A stretch of DNA of 64,000 bases, from positions 1 to 64,000 of the forward strand of contig CAIOKE010000274.1 in NCBI GenBank assembly GCA_903858815.1. Direction: 5' to 3'. The number at the start of each line of letters is the position of its first letter. Positions within the stretch are counted from its first letter, which is position 1. Below, one piece after another: positions 30,693-39,230 of the stretch. The notes under the pieces were generated by a model. That model made no database searches, had not been told where the DNA came from, and worked only from the letters and a program-made list of their open reading frames with translations. The DNA comes from an uncultured Planctomycetaceae bacterium (lineage in GTDB: Bacteria; Planctomycetota; Planctomycetia; Planctomycetales; Planctomycetaceae). Made by a program: the position numbers and the translations under genes.

Positions 30693-31631
30693 ATGGCAGG
30701 GCGACGCGGGGGAACGGGGCTGGCTGCTGGCGAGCGGTCTGGTTCTGTGCAGCGAACATTGAACCGGCCGGCTGAGTACAGCGGTCCGGGGTTATTTCAC
30801 GGGCAGGTGGTGCGCATCCGGCTCTTGCCTGCGGCCGAGGGCACAGGTGTGCGATTTCGGCGAGTGGATCTTTCGGGAGCTCCTGAGATTCCGGCGCGAG
30901 TGGAATATGTTCAGCCGGGAGCGCGGCGGACGATTCTGGTCTCGGGTGGGGCTCGTGTTGAGACGACCGAGCATCTGCTGGCAGCGTTGGCTGGGTTGCA
31001 GGTGGACAACTGCGTGGTGGAGCTGGATGGGGCGGAAGTGCCAGCTGCGGATGGTTCTGCTTTGCCGTTCTGTGAGGCGATTCTGGATGCAGGCATCTGC
31101 GAGCAGAGTGCTCGGCGGAGGGCCGGTCGGATTGTGGAATTGCAGCGTGTCTCTGAGCCGTCCAGTGGTCAGTGGATTGAGTGCATTCCGAGTGGTGGTG
31201 ATGATCTGGTGGTGGACTATCGTCTGGATTATGGAGCGGGTTCGCCCCTGCCATCGCAGTCGTGGGCGGCAGAGGTGACTCCGGAGCTGTTTCTGCGTGA
31301 GATCGCGGCGGCAAGAACATTTGTGATGGCGGCTGAGGTGGAAGCGTTGCAGGCGGCGGGGTATGGTCGTCATCTGACGCGGCGAGAACTGGTGGTTTTC
31401 GAGGCTGACGGTTCGATCCTGGAAAATGAGCTGCGCTGGGCGAATGAACCGGTGCGGCACAAGATTCTGGACTGCATCGGTGATCTGGCGCTCAGCGGTG
31501 TCAGTTTCAGCGGACGTGTGGTGGCCTGCCGAAGTGGACATAAATTGAATCATGTGATGGCGCGGGTGTTGTCGACGATAGTAAGTACGGAACCTGGGAA
31601 TACTGTAACGGCAGCGAGTCGGGCGGCCTGA
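30693..31631 (+). CDS. lpxC: UDP-3-O-acyl-N-acetylglucosamine deacetylase
   Basis: 312 residues from the ATG at 30693; a GTG immediately upstream at 30690 is an alternative. Zinc-site motifs are intact: TTEHLLAALAGL (first His), HKILDCIGDLAL (His plus Asp) and SGHKLNH (general base region). It catalyses the committed step of lipid A synthesis in the cytoplasm. It is a stand-alone LpxC, not fused to FabZ as in Bacteroidota. Confidence 0.95.
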   Translation: MAGRRGGTGLAAGERSGSVQRTLNRPAEYSGPGLFHGQVVRIRLLPAAEGTGVRFRRVDLSGAPEIPARVEYVQPGARRTILVSGGARVETTEHLLAALAGLQVDNCVVELDGAEVPAADGSALPFCEAILDAGICEQSARRRAGRIVELQRVSEPSSGQWIECIPSGGDDLVVDYRLDYGAGSPLPSQSWAAEVTPELFLREIAAARTFVMAAEVEALQAAGYGRHLTRRELVVFEADGSILENELRWANEPVRHKILDCIGDLALSGVSFSGRVVACRSGHKLNHVMARVLSTIVSTEPGNTVTAASRAA

Positions 31632-31735
31632 GGGCAGCAGTGGCGACGTTGTATCGGGCAGGCACAGACGAATGACAGTGGCCTCCGCGGCGTCGGCGGG
31701 GGCGGGAAACGGACCGCAGGATCAGGATGATCAGC

Positions 31736-32596
31736 ATGGAAACTCGGATTTCTCCACTGGCCCATGTGGATGCCGCCGCGAAGATCGGGGCAGGCGTGCA
31801 GATTGGTCCGTTCTGTCTGGTTGGTCCGGACGTGGAACTTGGTGATGGCTGTGTACTGACCAGCCATGTGGTGCTGACGGGCCGGACAAAGGTCGGTCAG
31901 GGCAATCGATTCAGTTCGCATGTGGTAATTGGCGGGGATCCTCAGGATCTGAGCTGGAGCGATGGTGATACGAGTGTGGAGATCGGGGACAACAACAGTT
32001 TTCGTGAGGGTGTGACGGTGAACCGGGGTGCCGAGAAGGAAGACGGCGTCACGCGGATCGGGAATGGCAATCTGTTCATGGCGAACAGCCATATCGCGCA
32101 CAACTGTCGGATTTTCAACAACGTGATTCTGGTGAACGGGGTGTTGCTGGGCGGGCATGTGCACGTGCATGACAACGCGATTGTGAGCGGAAACTCGGTG
32201 GTGCATCATTTTTCGACGCTGGGCAGGCTGAGTTTTGTGAGTGGTGGGTGTCGTGTGCCGCACGACATTCCTCCTTTCATGCTGGCAGCGGGCAGTGATG
32301 ATCCGACGCTGAAGACGATTAACGTGGTGGGGATGCGACGTGCCGGCATTGCCAGTGCGACGATCGATGTGATCAAGGAAGCGTTTCGTCTGCTGTATCG
32401 CCGGAATCGTCCTCTGGAGGAGGTGAAGCATCACTTCGCCGAGACGCTGGAGGGAGTGATTCCGGTCGAGCTGGCGATGCTGCTGACATTTCTGGAGAAC
32501 CAGAAGGCCGGTCGTCTGGGACGGGCTCGTGAAGCGTTTCGCAACAAACCGGCTGCGGAAACGCAGTCGGGTGCAGAGGGACAGAAGGCGGCATGA
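31736..32596 (+). CDS. lpxA: Acyl-ACP--UDP-N-acetylglucosamine O-acyltransferase
   Basis: 286 residues from the ATG at 31736 (METRISPLAHV); an ATG at 31727 is possible. It has left-handed beta-helix hexapeptide repeats throughout (IGAGVQIGPFCLVG..., VEIGDNNSFREGV) with the catalytic His in the NSHIAHNC segment, then the C-terminal helical domain. It performs the first step of lipid A biosynthesis. Its stop overlaps the next start by four bases (atga), so translation is probably coupled. Confidence 0.95.
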   Translation: METRISPLAHVDAAAKIGAGVQIGPFCLVGPDVELGDGCVLTSHVVLTGRTKVGQGNRFSSHVVIGGDPQDLSWSDGDTSVEIGDNNSFREGVTVNRGAEKEDGVTRIGNGNLFMANSHIAHNCRIFNNVILVNGVLLGGHVHVHDNAIVSGNSVVHHFSTLGRLSFVSGGCRVPHDIPPFMLAAGSDDPTLKTINVVGMRRAGIASATIDVIKEAFRLLYRRNRPLEEVKHHFAETLEGVIPVELAMLLTFLENQKAGRLGRAREAFRNKPAAETQSGAEGQKAA

Positions 32597-33639
32597 AACG
32601 AGTGAAGCTGGCAGTAATCGGCGTCGGGGCCCTCGGACAGCACCATGCTCGGATTCTGTCCGGGATGTCTGATGTGGAGCTGGTGGGTGTGGTCGATGCC
32701 CGCGAGACCCAGGGGCGGATGATCGCCGAGAAACACGGGACGCGGTGGTTCGCGGCCGCTGCGGAAGTGCAGCCGCTGGTTGACGGTGTGATTGTGGCCG
32801 TGCCGACAGTGCTGCACGGTGATGTTGCAAAGCCGTTTCTGGAAGCCGGGCTGGCAGTGCTGATGGAAAAGCCGCTGGCGCATGATCTGGATACGGCGTT
32901 GCGGTTGCATCGTCTGTCACAGTTTCGGCATGCCCTGCTGCAGGTGGGGCATGTGGAGCGATTCAATCCGGCGTTTGAGCTGCTGCAGCAGCAGTCCGGG
33001 CGACCATTGTATATTCGCTGTCAGCGTTTCAGTCCGTATTCGTTTCGATCTGTGGACATCGGTGTGGTGCATGATCTGATGATTCATGACATCGACCTTG
33101 TGCTGGCACTGACAGGCAGTGACGTGGTGTCGGTGGATGCGTTCGGAGCGGTAGCGATTGGTCCGCACGAGGACATGGCATCAGCGCGGTTGCGGATGTC
33201 CTGTGGTGCGATCGTGGATCTGACAGCCAGTCGTCTGAATCCGGTTGCTGAGCGAACGGTGCAGGTCTGGAGTGACCGGGGTTTTGCGGCGGCCGATCTG
33301 CAGAGTCGTCAGGTGACAAACTGGGCTCCGTGTGCCGCGATTGCAGCGAATCCGATGATGGTTCATGATGTGATTGCTGCGACGCCGAATCCGCTGACAC
33401 TGAAAGACGAAGTCTTTGCCAAGTGGATTACTCGGGATGTGCGGCAGGCGGCATCAGACGATGCTTTAACGGCTGAGCTGCGGGATTTTGTGGGCAGTAT
33501 TCAGGAGCGTCGGCGTCCACGAGTGAGCGGTGCTGATGCGGTTGCGGCGATGGAGGTTGCGGATCGGGTACTGTCCGGTCTGACCTGCTGGTCGTGGCAG
33601 AGTGGTGGTGTGCGTGAACGTGATGCTCGAGTGGCCTGA
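32593..33639 (+). CDS. Gfo/Idh/MocA family oxidoreductase, GnnA-like by context
   Basis: 348 residues. It has a Rossmann motif GVGALGQHHARIL at the N-terminus and EKPLAHD near residue 95, typical of this NAD(P)-dependent sugar oxidoreductase family. It is translationally coupled to lpxA (4-base overlap). In Leptospira and Acidithiobacillus, GnnA of this family oxidises the 3-position of UDP-GlcNAc next to lpxA, working with aminotransferase GnnB. No aminotransferase gene is present here, so the role in making amide-linked lipid A is only an inference. Confidence 0.88.
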   Translation: MKRVKLAVIGVGALGQHHARILSGMSDVELVGVVDARETQGRMIAEKHGTRWFAAAAEVQPLVDGVIVAVPTVLHGDVAKPFLEAGLAVLMEKPLAHDLDTALRLHRLSQFRHALLQVGHVERFNPAFELLQQQSGRPLYIRCQRFSPYSFRSVDIGVVHDLMIHDIDLVLALTGSDVVSVDAFGAVAIGPHEDMASARLRMSCGAIVDLTASRLNPVAERTVQVWSDRGFAAADLQSRQVTNWAPCAAIAANPMMVHDVIAATPNPLTLKDEVFAKWITRDVRQAASDDALTAELRDFVGSIQERRRPRVSGADAVAAMEVADRVLSGLTCWSWQSGGVRERDARVA

Positions 33640-33788
33640 GCTCAGGGTGGATTTTTGCGGCTGACCTGCGATGATGGTGGGCAGGTCGTCGCGGGCGACC
33701 GGGGCCATCGTCCGGAATGCGGGCGGGCTGAGGCGCGAATTCTTGCTGCCGGCGGATGTGGCAGCAGACGTCAATTCGGGTGACGGCG

Positions 33789-34676
33789 ATGTCAGAGGGG
33801 CGAGCACCTGAGGATCCTCTGCAGCTGGTGCAGTTTGGCAGTCTTGAGCTGATTGCGCGGCAGCTGGTGGAAGGCGCGATCATGGGGCGTCACCGCAGTC
33901 CGTGGAAGGGGGCCAGCGTCGAGTTTGTCGAGCATCGTGAGTATTATCCGGGCGACGAGATTCGGCACATTGACTGGCGCGCATTCGGCAAGACCGGTCG
34001 GTATTACGTCAAGGAATTCGAGGACGAGACGAATCTTCGTGCGCAACTGCTGGTGGACGCCAGTGGCAGTATGGCCTGGGCTGGAAGGGGCATCAGCAAA
34101 TTCGCTTATGCTCGCATGATTGCGGCGGCACTGGCGTGGCTGCTGCTGAGTCAGCGTGATGCGGTGGGCCTGACGCTGTTTGACACGCAGATTCGCGAGT
34201 CGCAGCGTCCGACGAGTAATCGGGATGTGTTCCGACAGCTTGCGGCTCGTCTTGAGTCTGCGCAGCCCGGTGGAGAGACCAGTCTGTCGGGTGTTCTGGA
34301 AGCAGTTCTGCCGACGCTGTCGCGGCGTAGTCTGGTGATTCTGATCAGTGACTGTTTTGATGATCCGGATCGGCTGTTTGCTGTGCTGCAGCGTTATCGG
34401 CATGCGCGGCATGAGCTGGCAATTCTGCGCGTGGTGGCTCCTGAGGAAGAGACGTTTCCATTTGACCGGCCGACGCAGTTCCGCAGTCTGGAGCAGTCAG
34501 GGCAGCGATTGCTGGTGGATCCTGTGCGATTGCGGCAGGAGTATCTGCGGCAGTACGCGGCGTTCAGTGAGCGGTTGCAGCAGGAGTGTGGTTCGCTGGG
34601 AATCAGTTATCGCCGATTGTCGACTGATCAGCCGTTGCAGTCGGAGCTGGGGGCGTGGCTGGCGCAGAGGCAGTAG
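33789..34676 (+). CDS. DUF58 domain protein
   Basis: 295 residues from the ATG at 33789. It has the DUF58 core: GRHRSPWKGAS, EYYPGDEIRHIDWRAFGKT and a von Willebrand-like MIDAS start, LLVDASGSM. DUF58 proteins are typically encoded beside MoxR AAA ATPases and act in envelope or stress chaperone-like systems. No MoxR gene is adjacent here. Confidence 0.9.
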   Translation: MSEGRAPEDPLQLVQFGSLELIARQLVEGAIMGRHRSPWKGASVEFVEHREYYPGDEIRHIDWRAFGKTGRYYVKEFEDETNLRAQLLVDASGSMAWAGRGISKFAYARMIAAALAWLLLSQRDAVGLTLFDTQIRESQRPTSNRDVFRQLAARLESAQPGGETSLSGVLEAVLPTLSRRSLVILISDCFDDPDRLFAVLQRYRHARHELAILRVVAPEEETFPFDRPTQFRSLEQSGQRLLVDPVRLRQEYLRQYAAFSERLQQECGSLGISYRRLSTDQPLQSELGAWLAQRQ

Positions 34677-34683
34677 GCTTGTA

Positions 34684-34745
34684 TGCGGGTGTCGGGTGTC
34701 GGGTGTCGGGTGGGGAGTGGAGAGTGGGGAGTGGGGAGCAGAGGT
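34684..34745 (+). repeat. Short G-rich tandem repeats ahead of the sulfatase
   Basis: Three copies of cgggtgt are followed by a ggggagtgg/agagtgggg array, ending just before the sulfatase ribosome-binding site. Non-coding on both strands. Confidence 0.8.
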
Positions 34746-34756
34746 TGGAGGGTGTT

Positions 34757-36631
34757 ATGCGTAGGTTGTGGCGTTGTGTTTTGGGGCTGGTGTTGTGTGT
34801 GAGTGCGGGTTTGTGGGCTGAGGCAGGGGAGTCGTTGGCGGGGGTGGGGCGGCCGAATATTGTGTGGATCAGTTGTGAGGACATCAGTCCTTTGCTGGGG
34901 TGTTATGGGGTCACTTCCGCGCGGACTCCGCGGCTGGACCGTCTGGCAGCGGAGGGCGTGTTGTGGACACAGGCGTTCGCCTGTCATGGCGTGTGTGCTC
35001 CCAGTCGCACGGGCATTATTACAGCTCGGCATCCGATATCGCTGGGTGCCAATCACATGCGATCGAGGGTGGCTTTGCCGGCGGGTGTGAGGTTGTTTCC
35101 GGAGTTGCTGCGGGAGTCCGGGTATTACTGCACGAACAACAGCAAGACGGATTACAACGTGGTGCGTGATCTGAAGGTGGTGTGGGATGAGTCGTCGGGG
35201 AAGGCGCACTGGCGCAATCGTCGGAAGGCAGAGCAGCCATTTTTCGCGGTATTCAATCTGACGATGACTCATGAGAGCAAGGTGTGGCCAGAGGGTTGGC
35301 GTGAGGTTGTGCGTGGACTGGAGCCCACAACCCTGACTCGAACGGACGCCGTTACTGTACCTCCGTTGTATCCTGATACAGAGGTGGTGCGTGGGGATTT
35401 TGCGCGTCTGACGGACTTGATTGGGGTGATGGACGGTGAGGTTGGCCGGTTGCTTGATGAGCTCGATTCGGCTGGTCTGGCGGAAGACACGATCGTGATG
35501 TTCTGGTCGGACCATGGGAATGGTCTGCCGCGTGCGAAGCGCTGGGTGTATGACAGTGGTCTGCGAGTGCCGTTGATTGTGCGTATCCCGGAGAAGTATC
35601 GCGAGTGGGCGGGTGCGGGGCTGTCGGGCAGTCGGGATGAGCGGATGGTGTCTCTGCTGGATCTGGGTCCGACGGTATTGTCGTTGGCGGGTGTGTCGCT
35701 GCCTGCGGGTCTGTCTGGTCAGCCATTTCTGGGGCCTGACGCTCATCGTGGTCGGCGGTATATTCATGGAGCGCGGGATCGTCTGGATGAGCGTCAGGAT
35801 CTGGTGCGGTCAGTGCGGACGGAGCGATATCGATATGTACGTAACCTGATGCCGTGGTATCCGGCGTTGCAGGAAGTTGCGTATGGCGAGCGGAATGAGA
35901 CATTGAAGGAGTGGCGTCGTCTGGGAGCGGCGGGTGGATTGACGGAACAGCAGGGTCAGTGGCTGCAACCCCGGCGAGCTGAGGAGTTGTATGATCTGCA
36001 GTCTGATCCGTGGGAGTTGCGGAATCTGGTGGACGATCCAGGGCTGTCGGGAGTATTGGCAGAGCTGCGGGGGGAGTGTGATCGCTGGCAGCTGCATGAG
36101 GCGGATGTGCAGTTGCTGCCGGAAGCGATGCTGGAGCGTGAATCGGTGCGACTTGGTGTAGTGCGGGGTGAGTTATTTGCGGGAGAGTCGGGTCGGGAGC
36201 GTCTGGAGCGGGTCTTGCGAGCAGCGGAGGCAGCAGCTCGGGGGGACGGAATTCGGGTGAGTGAGTGGTTGCGTGAGGCGGATGTGGCGGTTCGCTGGTG
36301 GCGAGTGGAGGGGGTTTCGCGGCGGTTGAGGTTGGGGGAGGTCGTTTCTGGTGAGGTGCTGGATTTGTTATCCGCGGCGGCGGCAGATGAGGACCCGATG
36401 GTCCGGTTGTCGGCAGCCTGCGGGTTGGCTCGTGGGGGGCAACTGGAGCATGCGGCAGAGATTTGTCGTGGGGTGTTGGGGTCGGCTGGTGGGGACGAGA
36501 TTCTGTTAACGGCGGTGATGCGAACGGTGGATGAGTCGGGTGCGGAGTTATTTTCGCGGTGTCGGGGAGACCTGGAGAAGTACTCGGGGGGTGAGTATTT
36601 TGATCGTTTGCTGCAGCATGCGAAGCGTTGA
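34757..36631 (+). CDS. Secreted sulfatase with C-terminal HEAT-like extension
   Basis: 624 residues from the ATG at 34757, preceded by GGAGGG. A signal peptide (LGLVLCVSAGLWAEA) is followed by a sulfatase domain: NIVWISCEDISP, the CAPSR formylglycine consensus near residue 80, and SDHGNG in the centre. The last 150 residues are rich in short helices (MVRLSAACGLARGG) and look like HEAT repeats. It hydrolyses sulfate esters outside the cytoplasm, as is common in planctomycetes that degrade sulfated polysaccharides. It needs a formylglycine-generating enzyme encoded elsewhere. Confidence 0.92.
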   Translation: MRRLWRCVLGLVLCVSAGLWAEAGESLAGVGRPNIVWISCEDISPLLGCYGVTSARTPRLDRLAAEGVLWTQAFACHGVCAPSRTGIITARHPISLGANHMRSRVALPAGVRLFPELLRESGYYCTNNSKTDYNVVRDLKVVWDESSGKAHWRNRRKAEQPFFAVFNLTMTHESKVWPEGWREVVRGLEPTTLTRTDAVTVPPLYPDTEVVRGDFARLTDLIGVMDGEVGRLLDELDSAGLAEDTIVMFWSDHGNGLPRAKRWVYDSGLRVPLIVRIPEKYREWAGAGLSGSRDERMVSLLDLGPTVLSLAGVSLPAGLSGQPFLGPDAHRGRRYIHGARDRLDERQDLVRSVRTERYRYVRNLMPWYPALQEVAYGERNETLKEWRRLGAAGGLTEQQGQWLQPRRAEELYDLQSDPWELRNLVDDPGLSGVLAELRGECDRWQLHEADVQLLPEAMLERESVRLGVVRGELFAGESGRERLERVLRAAEAAARGDGIRVSEWLREADVAVRWWRVEGVSRRLRLGEVVSGEVLDLLSAAAADEDPMVRLSAACGLARGGQLEHAAEICRGVLGSAGGDEILLTAVMRTVDESGAELFSRCRGDLEKYSGGEYFDRLLQHAKR

Positions 36632-36725
36632 GATTGGAAAAACGCTGAAAATGGGATGGCGGGTGTCGCGATGTGTTTTGGTCGGGAAAATCGTCCTTCC
36701 CACGATCAAGACCAGGCGGGCGTGG

Positions 36726-36753
36726 TTGCGATTGCCCCCTTGCAGCCTATAAT
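36726..36753 (+). promoter_or_regulatory. Sigma70-type promoter for the nuoI operon
   Basis: TTGCGA (36726-36731) and a perfect TATAAT (36748-36753), separated by 16 bases, lie 77 bases upstream of nuoI in a 200-base gap. Confidence 0.65.
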
Positions 36754-36830
36754 CGGGGTGGCGTGTGTCGTAGACTTCTGGGTCAGCGGTCAACCGTCCA
36801 GAGAAAGAACGGCTTCGGAGAGCGTATCAG

Positions 36831-37382
36831 ATGTTCATGTGGTTTCGGAATGTCTGGATGTCGGTTGTGACTGTGCTGCAGGGCATGTACGTCACATTGC
36901 TGACGATGTTCAGGACCTATCAGCGGCGAACATTTACTGAGGTTTACGAGTACCCGGAAGTACCGGTGAAAGTGAAATCTCGGTATCGGGGTTTTCATCG
37001 CTTTGATCTGACGACCTGCATTGGTTGTGAGAAGTGTGCGGCTGCCTGTCCGGTGGACTGCATTTACATTGACAAAGAGAAGGCTCCGGTTGGCAAGGGC
37101 TTTCGGATCAATGGGTTTACGATTGACTACACGAAGTGCATGTTTTGCGCGTTGTGTGTTGAGCCTTGTCCTGTGGACTGCATTTTCATGGGTTCGAACT
37201 ACGACCTGAGCTGCTACAGTCGGGACGGGTGTATTGTGGATTACGCGAAGTTGCCGTTGCAGATTTCGTGGGGCAAGGCAACGTTGAATCCGGCGGTTGT
37301 GGCAGAGTCGAAAGTGCTGCATCAGCCTGTGTGGGTGAAGGGCGAGCCCAGTCCGTTTGAGTTTGCGGGTGCAGAGCACTGA
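36831..37382 (+). CDS. nuoI: NADH-quinone oxidoreductase subunit I
   Basis: 183 residues. Two [4Fe-4S] ferredoxin motifs, [15 protein letters not shown] and [15 protein letters not shown], in the centre are diagnostic of NuoI, with the following conserved segment ending in CYSRDG. It carries clusters N6a and N6b in the hydrophilic arm of complex I. It has its own promoter and starts the local nuo cluster. Confidence 0.95.
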   Translation: MFMWFRNVWMSVVTVLQGMYVTLLTMFRTYQRRTFTEVYEYPEVPVKVKSRYRGFHRFDLTTCIGCEKCAAACPVDCIYIDKEKAPVGKGFRINGFTIDYTKCMFCALCVEPCPVDCIFMGSNYDLSCYSRDGCIVDYAKLPLQISWGKATLNPAVVAESKVLHQPVWVKGEPSPFEFAGAEH

Positions 37383-37469
37383 TTCCTGAGTGCCACTGAG
37401 GTTGCTCAGGATTGGCGTGGGCTCGGTTTGTCCAGGCTGTGATTTCGGACTCTGGAACAGGAAGCGACG

Positions 37470-37982
37470 ATGCTGAGTGTGAGTGACGTGAATGCGCGTC
37501 TGCCTCTGGTGCGCAGCATTGTTCGGGACGTGATGGGTCTGCACCGGGATCTGAGTGAGCGTCGGTCGCGGTTGAGCGAGTTGCGTGACCGCTATCCTGC
37601 TCCGCGTTCAGTCTCTGGCGGTGGTACTGCTTCAGCCAGCACGGGATCCGTGATGGGTGGGCGAGTGGGTTTGGGTGTATACGAGCAGGAGGTTGTGCAG
37701 ATGGAGTCCGAGTTGGCTCGGGACGAAAGTCGCATGGCCGAGTATGCTCGCGAGTTATCCAGTATTGGTGGCAGCCTTGCGGATGCGGGATTGGGTCAGG
37801 TGGACTTCGATGGCCACCTCGGTGGTGAGCGGGTTCTGTTGAGCTGGCAGTTTGACGAGCCGGAAGTGATGTATTGTCGTGCTGGAGTGCGTCGGGGTGG
37901 TGAGCGTCGGCTGTTACTGCAGTGTGCTGGTGCAGCGGACGCGGGTCCGGCGGCGGTACCAGAGTTTGGGCAGTCCTGTTGA
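37470..37982 (+). CDS. DUF2203 family protein
   Basis: 170 residues. The DUF2203 pattern is visible: VNARLPLVRSIV at the start, a coiled-coil middle (MESELARDESRMAEYA), and the C-terminal VDFDGHLGGERVLLSWQFDEPEVMYCRAG. Small cytosolic protein of unknown function. It sits between nuoI and nuoA, so it may be co-expressed with complex I. Confidence 0.85.
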   Translation: MLSVSDVNARLPLVRSIVRDVMGLHRDLSERRSRLSELRDRYPAPRSVSGGGTASASTGSVMGGRVGLGVYEQEVVQMESELARDESRMAEYARELSSIGGSLADAGLGQVDFDGHLGGERVLLSWQFDEPEVMYCRAGVRRGGERRLLLQCAGAADAGPAAVPEFGQSC

Positions 37983-38029
37983 GTGTGGTTTGTTGATGAA
38001 AAGTTGTTCGTTGGTCGAGGGGTGTAGGA

Positions 38030-38566
38030 ATGTCTGATCTGGTCGGCCATTTTCTGATTTTCGGTGGTTTGGCGACAGCGTTTCTGATGGGGCCGCTGAT
38101 TGTTGGTCGTTTGCTGCGACCGAAGCTGCCGACGGCCGAGAAGGATGCGATTTACGAGTGCGGTGAGCCGGCGATCGGGTCCAGTTACATTCAGTTTGAC
38201 CTGCGATTTTATGTTGTGGCGTTGCTGTTCATCATTTTCGACGTGGAAGTTGCATTCTTCTTTCCGTGGGCGTCGGTGTATGGCAGTGTGATGCAGTTGG
38301 CGGATTCGCGCCTGGACGAGGCTTCTCGTCAGATTCTGAGTGGTCGTCTGCTGAGTATTGCTCCAGACGCAGTGACTCCGGCGCAGACCATCTCTGCTGA
38401 GGCGGCTTTGCAGCTGGGTTGGTTGGGTGTTGCTGACATTCTGGTGTTTTTCTGTGTGTTGCTGGTGGGTTTTGCCTACGTGTGGAAGCGTGGTGATCTG
38501 GACTGGATTCGAGCGTTGGCAAAGAAGAGTGCTCAGGCTGCCGACCAGTCGGCAGTGCGTGCCTGA
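38030..38566 (+). CDS. nuoA: NADH-quinone oxidoreductase subunit A
   Basis: 178 residues, against 120-150 for most NuoA. Conserved core: KDAIYECGEPAIGS with the cysteine of the Q-site loop, then FYVVALLFIIFDVEVAFFFPW. A roughly 45-residue insertion (LADSRLDEAS...) lies between the second and third membrane segments and is not usual for the family. Part of the complex I membrane-arm junction. Confidence 0.93.
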   Translation: MSDLVGHFLIFGGLATAFLMGPLIVGRLLRPKLPTAEKDAIYECGEPAIGSSYIQFDLRFYVVALLFIIFDVEVAFFFPWASVYGSVMQLADSRLDEASRQILSGRLLSIAPDAVTPAQTISAEAALQLGWLGVADILVFFCVLLVGFAYVWKRGDLDWIRALAKKSAQAADQSAVRA

Positions 38567-38627
38567 TTTGGTGCTGTTGAGTGCAGGTCTGGTCGGATCA
38601 TTGTGAGTGTTTTCAGGTGGTTTAGAG

Positions 38628-39161
38628 ATGAACATTCAGCAGATTCATGGTGTATTGCTGGAGCGATTTGGTGAAGTGGCTGTCGGGGCTGCTCCGTATC
38701 AGGCGACTGATGCGTGGGTACAGGTCTCGGCGGACGCTTTGGTTGCTGTGTCGCGGTTTCTGCATGACGATCCGCGGATGTTGTTTGATCATCTGAATGA
38801 TCTGTGTGGCGTGGACTATCTTGAGCCTGATCCGAAGAAGGCGGCGAAGTTTGGCCATGAACCGCACGTTGAAGTGGTCTATCATCTCAGCAGTCTGAAG
38901 CTGCGGCAGCAGATGAAGATTAAGGTACTGGTGCCGCGATGGAAGGACGATGTACCTGGGCAATTGCCGGTGGTTCCTTCGGTCAGTTCTGTGTGGGGGA
39001 TTGCGAACTGGCACGAGCGGGAAGCTTATGATCTGGTTGGGATCTGGTTTGAGGGGCATCCGAATCTGCGACGGATTCTGTGTCCGGAGGACTGGACTGG
39101 TCATGCACTGCGGAAGGACTATGACTTTCCGCTGGAGTACCACGGGGTGCGTGGCCGTTAG
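38628..39161 (+). CDS. nuoC: NADH-quinone oxidoreductase subunit C
   Basis: 177 residues from the ATG at 38628, with AGGTGG upstream. Conserved: LNDLCGVDYL, VVYHLSSL, the WHEREAYDLVGIWFEGHP motif and the C-terminal RKDYDFPLEYHG. NuoC supports the hydrophilic arm next to NuoD. No nuoB lies between nuoA and nuoC, unlike the standard order. Confidence 0.95.
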   Translation: MNIQQIHGVLLERFGEVAVGAAPYQATDAWVQVSADALVAVSRFLHDDPRMLFDHLNDLCGVDYLEPDPKKAAKFGHEPHVEVVYHLSSLKLRQQMKIKVLVPRWKDDVPGQLPVVPSVSSVWGIANWHEREAYDLVGIWFEGHPNLRRILCPEDWTGHALRKDYDFPLEYHGVRGR

Positions 39162-39230
39162 GCTTGTGGACAGCGTTTTTGCGGGTGTGTTGCAGGATTC
39201 TTCTTGTACAGTGTGGAATTGGGTGCTGAC

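Noticed and set aside
31550-32920. 456-residue minus-strand ORF opposite lpxA
   Set aside because: Shadow of lpxA and the oxidoreductase. His/Arg/Pro-rich sequence without recognisable motifs.
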